From assembly GCA_004295015.1 (NCBI GenBank), contig SHNE01000056.1, positions 16,796-80,795 of the forward strand: a stretch of 64,000 nt of DNA, read 5' to 3'. A model generated the notes under the pieces. It worked only from the letters and a program-made list of their open reading frames with translations, was not told where the DNA came from and did not search any database. Position numbers and translations under genes: made by a program. The DNA comes from Bacteroidota bacterium (GTDB lineage: Bacteria; Bacteroidota; Bacteroidia; AKYH767-A; 2013-40CM-41-45). Positions 9,351 to 18,079 of this stretch are shown piece by piece. The number at the start of each line of letters is the position of its first letter. The stretch's first letter is position 1.

Positions 9351-12300
9351 TCAATTTAAAATGCATTCGAGTCCATTCAAGGCATTCAGGCTGTCAATAA
9401 GGCCTGTACTTATATGTACTTTTAGTCTTTTAGAAGGCAATTCAACTCCTAAATTCTGGCTCTGATCGACCACATTGAACTTTACAACACAGTTGCCCGG
9501 GGAATTGTTCAGGAGATCAGTCATTTGATTCAGTAGCTCTTTAGAGACCTTTTGCAAAGGCATTCGAAGGGTAAGACTTTTGGCCAATTTATCACTCACA
9601 TCAGAAAGATAGAACATGGTATTGGGCCTCACTTCAAACTGATCAGACGAATTGAATCGTGGCTGGACCTTTGCTTTTACATAGACAAAAGAGCCTTCCA
9701 TAAGACAGGCTTTCATGTTCGAATAATCTTCTCCAAACAAAGCCATTCTGATTGTACCGGTAAAATCTTCAATGCTAAAGGTGGCAAATGGCTTGCCCAT
9801 TTTACTCATCCGATGATTTACTTCTGTTAGAATTCCGGCAAGTGTCACTTCCTTATTTTTCAACTTATCGGGATCAGAAAGTTGCTCGACACTATGCGAG
9901 CAAAATGTTTTTATTTCAAAACGATAATCGTCCAATGGATGCCCGGAGATATAAAATCCGATTACCTCTTTTTCCTTTTTCAATTTTTCTATTGCTCCCC
10001 ATGCTTCGCAATCAGCAAGGTTTGGAACGCTTATATGATCCTGTGTATCCTCTCCGAAAAGAGAATTCTGCATGGAAGATTGCTGTGAAGAAATGGCATT
10101 CCCGAAACGGATTGCTCGCTCAATTCCTGTCATCGGATCTTTAGAATCACCTTCAAGGTACTGGGCTCTGTGCACGCCTTCGAAACAATCGAATGCACCT
10201 GACTGCGCGAGGCTTTCCAGGCACTTTTTATTAACTCCTTTAGAGCTGATCCTTCTTGTTAAATCAAAAATACTGGTAAAAGGACCGTTCTCTTTCCGCT
10301 CAGCAATCAGTGCAATGACAGCATTCTCCCCTACTCCTTTGATTGCTCCTAATCCGAATCGAATCTGGCCTTTAGAGTTTACTGCAAAATCATAGACACT
10401 TTCATTGACATCCGGGCCTAACACAGGAAGGTTCATTCTTCTGCACTCTTCCATAAAAAAGGTAATCTTATCGATATTACTCAGGTTATGAGTAAGCACG
10501 GAAGACATATACTCGGCAGGATAATGGGATTTTAAATAAGCTGTCTGAAATGCCACAAATGCATAGCAGGTAGAATGTGACTTGTTAAAAGCGTAAGATG
10601 CAAATGCCTCCCAATCCGTCCATATTTTTTCACAAACTTTTGGATCGTGGCCATTGGATTTACAGCCCTCCACAAATTTGGATTTCATTTTATTCAAAAC
10701 TTCAATCTGCTTTTTACCCATTGCTTTTCGCAAGGTATCGGCATCACCTTTTGTGAAGTTTGCAAGTTTCTGCGAGAGCAGCATCACCTGCTCCTGATAA
10801 ACAGTGATACCGTAGGTTTCACGGAGGTACTCTTCCATAGCAGCAAGATCATAACTCACCTTTTGCTTGCCATTTTTTCGCGCGATAAAATCCGGGATAT
10901 ATTCGAGCGGACCCGGGCGAAACAAAGCATTCATGGCAATAAGGTCTTCAAACTTATCCGGGCGTAAATCTTTCAGGTATTTCTGCATTCCTGCAGACTC
11001 AAACTGAAAAGTTCCATTCGTTTCACCCCGTTGATATAATTCAAGAGTCAGAGCATCATCAAGGGGAATAGTATCTATATCAATCTTAACGCCGTGATTT
11101 TCTTCAATCAAACGAAGCGAGTCACGAATAATCGTAAGGGTTTTGAGACCAAGAAAGTCCATCTTAATAACACCTGCATCTTCAATTACCCTTCCATCGT
11201 ATTGTGTGATGAGGAGATCTGTATCCTTTGAAGTAGACACCGGAATAATATCTGTGAGATCTTTTGGAGCGATGATAATTCCCGCTGCATGTATTCCTGT
11301 GTTTCTTACTGAACCTTCAAGGATTAATGCTTCACGCAGTACACTTGCGGCAAGATCCTTTCCTTCATAAATCTTCCGAAGCTTTTTTACTTCCTCGATT
11401 TCATCACTATTCAAATTTTCTTTTTCCCGTAAACTCTTTGCGCCATCCAGTGGAGCATGAATAACTCTTTTCAATTCGATACCCGGACGATCAGGAACAT
11501 ACTTAGCAAGCATATTTGAGTCTTGCAAAGGAAGATCCATTACACGTGCAACATCCTTGATACTCATCTTGGCAGCCATAGTTCCGTAAGTCACAATCTG
11601 GGCTACCTGATTTCTTCCATACTTGTCCACCACATAATCAATCACCTTCTGCCGGCCAACGTCATCAAAATCTGTATCGATATCGGGCATGCTCTTTCGG
11701 TCGGGATTAAGAAACCTCTCGAAGAGCAGGTTATACTTTAATGGGTCTATATTCGTAATACCAATTGAATAGGCAACAGCAGAGCCTGCAGCTGAACCAC
11801 GGCCCGGCCCTACAAATACTCCCAGGTCACGACCGGCTTTGATGAAATCGGCTACGATCAGAAAGTAACCTGCGAAGCCCATTGTTTTGATCGTGAAAAG
11901 TTCAAAATTAAGCCTCTCTTCTATTTCCGGAGTAATTTCAACGTATCGTTTTCTTGCACCCTCCATTGTAAGATGATAGAGGTAATCATCCTGCGAATTG
12001 AAATTTTCAGGGAGAGAAAAATGAGGGAGCAATATATCCTGCTTTAATTTTAGCGGCTCGACTTTAGAAACAATTTCATTTGTATTATCGATGGCTTCAG
12101 GCAGATCAGAGAAGAGGACAGACATCTCTTCTGTTTTCTTAAAGTAAAACTGATCATTATAAAAAGCAAATCGCTTACCACGTGAAGAATCATCGTCTGC
12201 CGAGAATTCTTTCATGGTTGGAGTGCTTTGCTTTTCTCCTGTATTTATACAAAGTAATATGTCATGCGCATTAAAATCCTCCTGATTCACATAGTGAGAA

Positions 12301-12941
12301 TCGTTGGACGCAATTACTTTCACATTATACTTCACCGCCCATTTCAGGAGAATTGCATTTACCTTATTTTGTTCCGGGATGTCATGACGTTGCAGTTCGA
12401 TATAGTAATCATCGCCAAAAAGATCAAGCCACCATTTAAATTCTTTCTCGCCTTCTGCCTCTCCTTTGTCGATAATAAAGCGAGGTACAGATGCTCCCAG
12501 ACAACAGGTTGTGGCAATTAATCCCTTATGGTATTTTAATACAAGTTCCTTGTCTATTCGGGGATACTTACCATAAAGTCCATCAATATATCCCAATGAA
12601 CATAGTTTTACCAGGTTGCTATAACCTTCCGAATTCTTGGCAAGGAATAACTGATGGTAACGCTTATCCTTATCGTCCTTTGTGAATTGTCTTTTGTGGC
12701 GATCCTCTACCAGGTAAAACTCACAACCAACAATAGGTTTAATTACATTGGGATTTTCCTTCGTATTATGTTTGCCTGCTTCTGCAACGAACTTAAATAC
12801 ACCGAACATATTACCATGATCGGTGATTGCCAATGCGGGCATATTATCTTCAACAGCTTTATTATAAAGGCGGGAAATATCTGCAGCACCGTCGAGTAAT
12901 GAAAACTGGGTATGGACGTGCAGATGGGAGAACGTTGGCAT
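9351..12941 (-). CDS. dnaE: DNA polymerase III alpha subunit
   Basis: 1196 residues from ATG, close to the usual DnaE1 length of about 1160. The N-terminal PHP domain is clear (HLHVHTQFSLLDG and AITDHGNMFG, residues 6-46). The polymerase core has GPGRGSAAGS (near 378) and the catalytic PDIDTDF (419-425), followed by the YGRNQVAQIVTYGTMAAK segment. A helix-hairpin-helix/tandem region (FGLGAIKGVGENA) and a C-terminal OB-fold region (VTLAGILTEVNHRM) complete the order. It is the replicative polymerase that extends leading and lagging strands with the beta clamp. Proofreading is supplied in trans by an epsilon subunit. It is transcribed towards trxA. Confidence 0.98.
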   Translation of the reverse strand: MPTFSHLHVHTQFSLLDGAADISRLYNKAVEDNMPALAITDHGNMFGVFKFVAEAGKHNTKENPNVIKPIVGCEFYLVEDRHKRQFTKDDKDKRYHQLFLAKNSEGYSNLVKLCSLGYIDGLYGKYPRIDKELVLKYHKGLIATTCCLGASVPRFIIDKGEAEGEKEFKWWLDLFGDDYYIELQRHDIPEQNKVNAILLKWAVKYNVKVIASNDSHYVNQEDFNAHDILLCINTGEKQSTPTMKEFSADDDSSRGKRFAFYNDQFYFKKTEEMSVLFSDLPEAIDNTNEIVSKVEPLKLKQDILLPHFSLPENFNSQDDYLYHLTMEGARKRYVEITPEIEERLNFELFTIKTMGFAGYFLIVADFIKAGRDLGVFVGPGRGSAAGSAVAYSIGITNIDPLKYNLLFERFLNPDRKSMPDIDTDFDDVGRQKVIDYVVDKYGRNQVAQIVTYGTMAAKMSIKDVARVMDLPLQDSNMLAKYVPDRPGIELKRVIHAPLDGAKSLREKENLNSDEIEEVKKLRKIYEGKDLAASVLREALILEGSVRNTGIHAAGIIIAPKDLTDIIPVSTSKDTDLLITQYDGRVIEDAGVIKMDFLGLKTLTIIRDSLRLIEENHGVKIDIDTIPLDDALTLELYQRGETNGTFQFESAGMQKYLKDLRPDKFEDLIAMNALFRPGPLEYIPDFIARKNGKQKVSYDLAAMEEYLRETYGITVYQEQVMLLSQKLANFTKGDADTLRKAMGKKQIEVLNKMKSKFVEGCKSNGHDPKVCEKIWTDWEAFASYAFNKSHSTCYAFVAFQTAYLKSHYPAEYMSSVLTHNLSNIDKITFFMEECRRMNLPVLGPDVNESVYDFAVNSKGQIRFGLGAIKGVGENAVIALIAERKENGPFTSIFDLTRRISSKGVNKKCLESLAQSGAFDCFEGVHRAQYLEGDSKDPMTGIERAIRFGNAISSQQSSMQNSLFGEDTQDHISVPNLADCEAWGAIEKLKKEKEVIGFYISGHPLDDYRFEIKTFCSHSVEQLSDPDKLKNKEVTLAGILTEVNHRMSKMGKPFATFSIEDFTGTIRMALFGEDYSNMKACLMEGSFVYVKAKVQPRFNSSDQFEVRPNTMFYLSDVSDKLAKSLTLRMPLQKVSKELLNQMTDLLNNSPGNCVVKFNVVDQSQNLGVELPSKRLKVHISTGLIDSLNALNGLECILN

Positions 12942-12986
12942 GGAATGCTAATGGAATTGGAATTATTTTCGGTGAGACCTGAATTG

Positions 12987-13017
12987 TAAAGATAAAAATC
13001 TCAGTCGTTTTGACAAG
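12987..13017 (-). promoter_or_regulatory. Promoter candidate for dnaE
   Basis: The minus strand reads CTTG, 19 bases, then TATCTTTA (12987-12994). Compared with TTTG-N19-21-TAnnTTTG there is one mismatch in each box. The predicted leader is about 40 bases before the dnaE ATG at 12941. Confidence 0.35.
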
Positions 13018-13095
13018 GCCGGAATTATTAAGAATGACCTATGTTTTTCATATTTAGGAAGGAAGGTTTTGAACAATATTTCAGAGAAAGGATTA

Positions 13096-14313
13096 TTAAC
13101 CTGAAATGCTGAACTGCTCTCTGGAGTCCATGGCATCACGAAGCCCGTTTGCGACAAAAGTAAAGGCCATGGTGAGAAGCATAATTGCCAATCCGGGGAA
13201 AATTGCGAGGTGAGCAGAGCCGGGAATAATGATATAACCATAATTTTCCTTGATCATAGCACCCCAGGAAGGCGTTGGAGGCTGAGCACCAATGCCGAGA
13301 AAACTCAAGCCTGCTTCCAATAAAATCGCCGTAGAGAAATTTGCAGCGGCAATTACCAATACAGGACCCATGATGTTAGGAAGCATATGACGGCTTACAA
13401 TTCTGGCGGCAGAAAAACCAAGGGCCTTTCCTGCGGAGACAAATTCCAACTCGCGAACACTGAATAATTGTCCACGTACAATTCTGGCAACATCGACCCA
13501 CATGGTAAGGCCTACGGCAATAAAAACCTGTTCAAATCCTTTTCCCAATACCAGCGTAATTGCAATGACTAACAATAGGGTAGGTATAGACCAAACGACA
13601 TTTATCAGCCAAACAACGGCCTGGTCTACTTTCCCTCTGAAAAATCCGGCCAATGATCCCAACAAAGTTCCAACAAATAATGAAATGATCACGGCTATGA
13701 GTCCGACACCAAAAGTTACGCGAGTGCCTGCCAACAAACGACTCAACAAATCCCTTCCAAAGCGGTCGGTACCCAACCAAAATGTTTTTGTGACTACATT
13801 GTTGTCGGAGAACTCTTTCTGCAAATTATCAATGGCAGACTTTTCTAATTGTCCCGAGGAGAGCACAAAACTTAACCCGGATCCCGACACAAACGGCTTA
13901 TGTCCTCTTTTCAAAATATACATAGCTTCTGGCAAGCCAATGATCTGATCAGGCATCGAAGCAGCACCGGGACCCATAAATTCCTTGTAAATGATATTTT
14001 CTTTGTCGTAGCGGAAATCGCTGACCGGAATAAATGTATAAGAGTCCTTTACTCCGTTAAAAACTTCGGACAAAAAAGATACAGGTTCGTCCTCTGCTTG
14101 TCTTTTTATTTTGATAAAGCGGACTTCATATCCGGGACTCAGGTTGGAAAGAGCCAGGCTCATCCTATTGGCATAGGGCGTATTGTCAGGGATAAAGAGG
14201 TAAAAAAAAAACGAAATAAAAATCGCAGCCAAAATCAGAATCAGCCCAAACAGTGACAATCGATTTTGTCGAAATCGTTTCCAGATTTTTCTTCCCGGTG
14301 ATTCGCTTTTCAT
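13096..14313 (-). CDS. ABC transporter permease, OppC/DppC family
   Basis: 405 residues from ATG at 14313. A GTG/TTG-type extension would overlap the upstream gene and looks unnatural, whereas this start lies 4 bases past its stop. The N-terminus is basic, followed by TM1 (LSLFGLILILAAIFISFFFY). A long extracytoplasmic stretch of about 140 residues precedes the permease core. The core starts at LGTDRFGRDLLSRLLAGTR and carries the EAA-type loop (GKALGFSAARIVSRHMLPN) and the C-terminal AFTFVANGLRDAMD. Family members import di- and oligopeptides or nickel together with an OppB-type partner, two ATPases and a binding protein. None of these is adjacent. The first loop is much longer than in classical OppC (about 300 residues total). 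Confidence 0.9.
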   Translation of the reverse strand: MKSESPGRKIWKRFRQNRLSLFGLILILAAIFISFFFYLFIPDNTPYANRMSLALSNLSPGYEVRFIKIKRQAEDEPVSFLSEVFNGVKDSYTFIPVSDFRYDKENIIYKEFMGPGAASMPDQIIGLPEAMYILKRGHKPFVSGSGLSFVLSSGQLEKSAIDNLQKEFSDNNVVTKTFWLGTDRFGRDLLSRLLAGTRVTFGVGLIAVIISLFVGTLLGSLAGFFRGKVDQAVVWLINVVWSIPTLLLVIAITLVLGKGFEQVFIAVGLTMWVDVARIVRGQLFSVRELEFVSAGKALGFSAARIVSRHMLPNIMGPVLVIAAANFSTAILLEAGLSFLGIGAQPPTPSWGAMIKENYGYIIIPGSAHLAIFPGLAIMLLTMAFTFVANGLRDAMDSREQFSISG

Positions 14314-14317
14314 TTGA

Positions 14318-15451
14318 TTAGCTTGCAGTACGACCTTTCCACTTGAACTTACCAAGCGGAGCAATCACACCAATGAGTACAATATATATCCAATAAAATA
14401 ACTGCATCGGTAAAATTAATCTTAAAATACCGTGCTTATTAAAGAAAGATGCCATTGAATTCAACAAAAGAAACTCAAAACTATAGATCAAACCAAGTGA
14501 AAGGATAAAATACGGGCTCAATCCATGTATGGTTCCAAGTATAAGTGAAGCAAGAAGAAAAGCATGCGTAAACCAGGCAAGAACAGCAATTAATACAGTG
14601 AATGAACTGAGAGCAAAAGGAATCTTCCCTGCCCACCTTTTACGTTGTTGTAAAAAATCCTCCATGGAAACTGCACCCCGGGTAGATACAATCGCTCTTT
14701 TATCCTTTAGAAAATATACTCCACCTCTATTTAATTTTGAGGCTTTAATCAATAGCTGTGTATCATCTCCACTGGCAAATTTTCGGGGGGCTTCAAATCC
14801 CCCTACCTCATTGAACATGCTTTTGCTGAACATCAGGTTAGCACCGTTGCACATTATGGGTTTGTTCCTGCTTATCCCGGCAGCAGCGATTCCAACCAAA
14901 CCCATAAATTCGAGGCTCTGAATTTTCCCAAACAAAGACTCAGTCGAGTTGACAGAAACCGGCCCGGCAAGAAACACTGCTTTCTTTTTCAGAAAAAAAC
15001 CATGCATTGAACTGATCCAGGTCTGAGGAGCTATGCAATCGGCATCAGTAATCAGAATTGTATCGTTGCTTGCTTTTGAAATAGCGATTGTCAAGGCCTC
15101 TTTTTTAGAGCCTCCATCCCTTTCATTCAGTATTACAAATTTTACACTTCTGTTTGGATGTTGGCTGATGAAGCGATTAATCAATGATGCAGTATCATCT
15201 TCAGAATTATCATCAACAAGAATCAGTTCCACCAACTCTTCAGGAAAATCCTGATGGATCAATGCCTCGAGGCAGGTGAGTATGTTTTTTTCCTCATTTC
15301 TTGCAGCAATGATTAAACTAAGTTTTGCCTGCGGTGGTTGGTAGGCGGAAACTTCCTCCGGAATACGCTTCCAGGATAAATAGCACCAAAGAAGAAATAC
15401 GGAGAATGCAAGTGAAAGCAGAACTAAAAAAAACATTGTAAACTCCATCAT
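14318..15451 (-). CDS. Glycosyltransferase family 2, membrane-bound
   Basis: 377 residues. The ATGATGA at the start overlaps the stop of the upstream membrane protein by 4 bases, so the two are translationally coupled. TM1 is at the N-terminus. The GT-A fold follows with SLIIAARNEEKNI, the DXD-type motif TDADC, the acceptor-side GDDTQL and QQRKRW (the QxxRW of processive-type GT2 enzymes). Two to three C-terminal membrane helices follow. The architecture matches inner-membrane GT2 enzymes that act on lipid or polysaccharide acceptors using nucleotide sugars. The acceptor is unknown. Partnership with the flippase-like protein upstream suggests a lipid-linked glycan. Confidence 0.9.
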   Translation of the reverse strand: MMEFTMFFLVLLSLAFSVFLLWCYLSWKRIPEEVSAYQPPQAKLSLIIAARNEEKNILTCLEALIHQDFPEELVELILVDDNSEDDTASLINRFISQHPNRSVKFVILNERDGGSKKEALTIAISKASNDTILITDADCIAPQTWISSMHGFFLKKKAVFLAGPVSVNSTESLFGKIQSLEFMGLVGIAAAGISRNKPIMCNGANLMFSKSMFNEVGGFEAPRKFASGDDTQLLIKASKLNRGGVYFLKDKRAIVSTRGAVSMEDFLQQRKRWAGKIPFALSSFTVLIAVLAWFTHAFLLASLILGTIHGLSPYFILSLGLIYSFEFLLLNSMASFFNKHGILRLILPMQLFYWIYIVLIGVIAPLGKFKWKGRTAS

Positions 15452-16431
15452 GCTTTTCTTCTTGCAAATTTAAATTCGAAAACAAAGAATATTCCAAGTA
15501 ATGCAGGGGCTGCCAGATTTATCAGCCACAAACTAAAGCTGGCATTGATAACTCCGGATAAATTATCAGTCACTGAAGCAAAGAAAAATGTTGCCACAGC
15601 TCCCCGTACACCTAACTCTGTAAGTGCGAAAGTCGGGAAGACAGACATCACGAGATATGTGACAGCAATCAAAGTCATGGCAGCTGAATAGGACAAATCA
15701 ATGCCAAAAATCCATAGAAGAATATAAAACTGTCCGGAGAAAACAATATACCTTAACAGGGCGAGCAAAAGAACACGAATCAGTTCAGTATTAGAATACA
15801 GAGAAAAAACTTTTAGATAACTCTTCCATGATTCAGGTAATTTTAATTTTCTGAAAACTGCTTCCAGGAATGAGGCATTGAAATAAAATAACAAAGCGCC
15901 TGTGGAAACCGTCATAAGCAGTGCAATGATTGCATTCTCCAAATAAGCGGGAATAGTGCTGTAGACCTGCAAATATAAAACGGAAGCTATGGCACCTACG
16001 ATCAAAGTAATTACCAGTTGACTGAAATTCTCTAACACTGTCAGTAAAGTTGCTTCGATTCTGTCTGCTTTCTCCAGATGAAAAACCCTTCCGGCATATT
16101 CGCCGATTCTGTTAGGTGTAAAAAAACTGATCGTGATACCGGAAAAAATTGCTTCCAGAGAACGAATGAAACTTATTCGCTCCAATCTTTGCATGATGAG
16201 CTTCCATTTAAAAGCTTCTATAGACCAGTTAACAAACATAAGAAGGAGAACGAGCAAAAACCATCCAAAATGATCAGAATCCCTCAATGATTTACCGGCA
16301 CCTGTCCACCAATCACCTGCATTTTCCTTTTCAATGACACGAACATAGATAAACCACAAAGCAGCCAGGGCGATAAGCAGTTTTACAGCCATCCACCACG
16401 GTTTGGATTTATTTTTCTTACTTTGTAGCAT
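15448..16431 (-). CDS. Flippase-like (LPG synthase TM / AglD-type) integral membrane protein
   Basis: 327 residues from ATG at 16431. A longer frame upstream would run into the divergent ruvC gene and has no homology-like content. About eight hydrophobic helices are visible. Family landmarks are FFTPNRIGEYAGRVFHLEKADR and the C-terminal FPTFALTELGVRGAVATFFF, both characteristic of the UPF0104/lysylphosphatidylglycerol-synthase membrane domain. Stand-alone members lack the soluble catalytic domain and are thought to move or bind polyprenyl- or phospholipid-linked substrates. It is coupled to the GT2 gene downstream. The 27-base gap to ruvC must hold divergent promoters or leaders. Confidence 0.85.
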   Translation of the reverse strand: MLQSKKNKSKPWWMAVKLLIALAALWFIYVRVIEKENAGDWWTGAGKSLRDSDHFGWFLLVLLLMFVNWSIEAFKWKLIMQRLERISFIRSLEAIFSGITISFFTPNRIGEYAGRVFHLEKADRIEATLLTVLENFSQLVITLIVGAIASVLYLQVYSTIPAYLENAIIALLMTVSTGALLFYFNASFLEAVFRKLKLPESWKSYLKVFSLYSNTELIRVLLLALLRYIVFSGQFYILLWIFGIDLSYSAAMTLIAVTYLVMSVFPTFALTELGVRGAVATFFFASVTDNLSGVINASFSLWLINLAAPALLGIFFVFEFKFARRKA

Positions 16432-16458
16432 ATCTGATGCATACAAGTATACATAAAT

Positions 16459-17052
16459 TTGACTCGTACAATTCATAGTCCTGCAAGCTCTTCTGTACAA
16501 GACCGTGTTATTCTTGGGATTGATCCCGGAACAACTATTATGGGCTATGGTTTAATATCCATTCAGGGCAATCAAATGAAATTAATTTCGCTTGGCGTGC
16601 TTCATCTCAGTAAGCTGAGCGATCATGGACTGAAGCTCAAGACAATTTTTGAAAAAACACTGTCACTCATAGAAGAATACAAACCGGACGATCTTGCCCT
16701 GGAAGCTCCATTTTTTGGAAAGAATGTTCAATCAATGCTCAAACTTGGGCGAGCGCAGGGAGTTGCTATGGCAGCAGGCTTATTCAGACAAGTACCTATC
16801 TTTGAATACTCGCCAAAGAAAGTAAAGCAAAGCATCACCGGCAATGGAAATGCTTCAAAGGAGCAAGTGGCATCAATGCTTCAAACACTTTTAAATTTCA
16901 AGGAAACACCTCAGTATTTAGATGCAACTGATGGTCTTGCCGTGGCCGTCTGCCACTATTTTCAAAATACAAATAAATCCGGTGCAGAAAAATCCCATAG
17001 TGGCTGGAAATCTTTTTTAGCTTCAAATCCGGGGAAAGTTATCAGCAAATAA
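16459..17052 (+). CDS. ruvC: Crossover junction endodeoxyribonuclease RuvC
   Basis: 197 residues if TTG at 16459 is used. No ATG or GTG is in frame upstream of the conserved core, and a stop lies at 16435-16437. The RNase H-like core begins at VILGIDPGTTIMGYG. The catalytic acidic residues are D22, E82 (LALEAPFF), D155 and D158 (LDATDGLAVA). RuvC dimers cut Holliday junctions with RuvAB during recombination and repair. ruvA and ruvB are not nearby. A C-terminal extension of about 25 residues is poorly conserved. The TTG lies inside a TAAATTTG that itself resembles a -7 box, so the true start is uncertain by several codons. Confidence 0.95.
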   Translation: MTRTIHSPASSSVQDRVILGIDPGTTIMGYGLISIQGNQMKLISLGVLHLSKLSDHGLKLKTIFEKTLSLIEEYKPDDLALEAPFFGKNVQSMLKLGRAQGVAMAAGLFRQVPIFEYSPKKVKQSITGNGNASKEQVASMLQTLLNFKETPQYLDATDGLAVAVCHYFQNTNKSGAEKSHSGWKSFLASNPGKVISK

Positions 17053-17112
17053 CCGCAGATCAGGGCCGGGTATTTTTCATCCTGAAATGATCGATAAGGT
17101 TTGATATGCAAA

Positions 17113-17508
17113 TCAGATAAATTTACTTCTGATGGCCTGTGCAATCTTTTCCAATTCATCAGCCGGGACCTTCAATTTAGGACTAGCGAAATTCATGTCG
17201 CTGACTCTGTTCATTGGAATCAGATGAATGTGCGCATGAGGTACTTCCAGGCCAATCACGGCCACGCCAATTCGTCGACAGGTAACGGCCAATTTTATGG
17301 CAGTAGAAACTCTCTTGGCAAAATGCCAAAATTCTTTATGCGTTTCATCGTCGATATCGAAAATATAGTCAACTTCCTGTTTAGGAATAACGAGTGTGTG
17401 CCCTTTGGCGAGTGGATTTATATCAAGGAAAGCAAAAAAGTCATCGTTCTCTGCTATTTTGTAACAAGGAATTTCTCCACGAACAATTTTTACAAAGATG
17501 CTTGACAT
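17113..17508 (-). CDS. HIT family (HINT-like) nucleotide hydrolase
   Basis: 131 residues from ATG. The histidine triad HAHIHLIP has H91, H93 and H95, preceded by the family motif INPLAKGHTLVIPKQ. The N-terminus (SIFVKIVRGEIPCYKI) is typical of bacterial HINT proteins. These enzymes hydrolyse nucleoside phosphoramidates and acyl-adenylates. It lies one base downstream of the greA stop, so the two genes form an operon. It converges on ruvC with about 60 bases between the stops. Confidence 0.95.
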   Translation of the reverse strand: MSSIFVKIVRGEIPCYKIAENDDFFAFLDINPLAKGHTLVIPKQEVDYIFDIDDETHKEFWHFAKRVSTAIKLAVTCRRIGVAVIGLEVPHAHIHLIPMNRVSDMNFASPKLKVPADELEKIAQAIRSKFI

Positions 17509-17509
17509 G

Positions 17510-17980
17510 CTATCTTGAAATTTCCACTATCTCAAATTGTATCTGACCGGAAGGTGCAACAATCTCTGCAATATCACCTACCTTTTTACCCAGGAGACCT
17601 TTGCCTATAGGAGAAGTGACAGAAATTTTTCCTGCTTTCAAGTCGGCCTCAGTTTCGGTAACTAAGGTATAGGTCATTTCTTGTCCGTTATTTTTATTGC
17701 GGATACGAACCTTTGATAATACCAATGCTTTGGAAGCATCCAGTTTACTGTCGTCGAGCAAGCGCGCATTGGCAACGATTTCTTCCATCTTGGAAATCTT
17801 TAATTCAAGAAGTCCCTGTGCATCCTTGGCTGCATCATATTCTGCATTCTCGGAGAGGTCACCTTTATCACGAGCCTCAGCGATAGCTTGAGAAATTCTC
17901 GGGCGCTCAACGCTTCTGAGTTGATTCAACTCATCCTGCAAATTTTTTAGTCCTTCTGCTGTGAAATATTGTACTGTCAT
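17510..17980 (-). CDS. greA: Transcription elongation factor GreA
   Basis: 156 residues from ATG, the standard GreA length. The N-terminal coiled coil has the acidic tip GDLSENAEYDAAK with D41 and E44, which enter the RNA polymerase secondary channel and stimulate cleavage of backtracked RNA. The C-terminal FKBP-like domain includes ISVTSPIGKGLLGKKVGD. The gene starts the greA-HIT operon. Its leader contains a perfect 15-bp hairpin (see separate entry). Confidence 0.97.
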   Translation of the reverse strand: MTVQYFTAEGLKNLQDELNQLRSVERPRISQAIAEARDKGDLSENAEYDAAKDAQGLLELKISKMEEIVANARLLDDSKLDASKALVLSKVRIRNKNNGQEMTYTLVTETEADLKAGKISVTSPIGKGLLGKKVGDIAEIVAPSGQIQFEIVEISR

Positions 17981-18010
17981 TGTATTGGTCGTTTTGAAAA
18001 ACAGATAAAA

Positions 18011-18044
18011 CCAAACAAGACTCCGTTGCCGGAGTCTTGTTTGG
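18011..18044 (-). terminator. Perfect 15-bp hairpin, terminator between the porV-like gene and greA
   Basis: CCAAACAAGACTCCG pairs perfectly with its complement around a TTGC loop, with inner closing pair at 18025/18030. On the minus strand it is followed by TTTTATCTGTTTTTC. It lies 24 bases past the stop of the PorV/PorQ-like gene, so it should end the TonB-receptor operon. A greA promoter candidate sits just upstream, so the greA transcript may also carry this hairpin. Confidence 0.8.
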
Positions 18045-18048
18045 TATA

Positions 18049-18079
18049 CAAATATAAAAATCTTTTTTTACAAGGTAAA
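18049..18079 (-). promoter_or_regulatory. Promoter candidate for greA
   Basis: The minus strand reads TTTA (18076-18079), 19 bases, then TATATTTG (18049-18056), an exact TAnnTTTG -7 box. The -33 box has one mismatch and overlaps the end of the upstream coding region. Transcription would begin around 18042, at the base of the hairpin. Confidence 0.55.

Noticed and set aside
16432..16500. Longer start for the flippase-like gene
   Set aside because: The extension overlaps the divergent ruvC gene and begins at a non-ATG codon; the ATG at 16431 precedes the first basic residues and helix.
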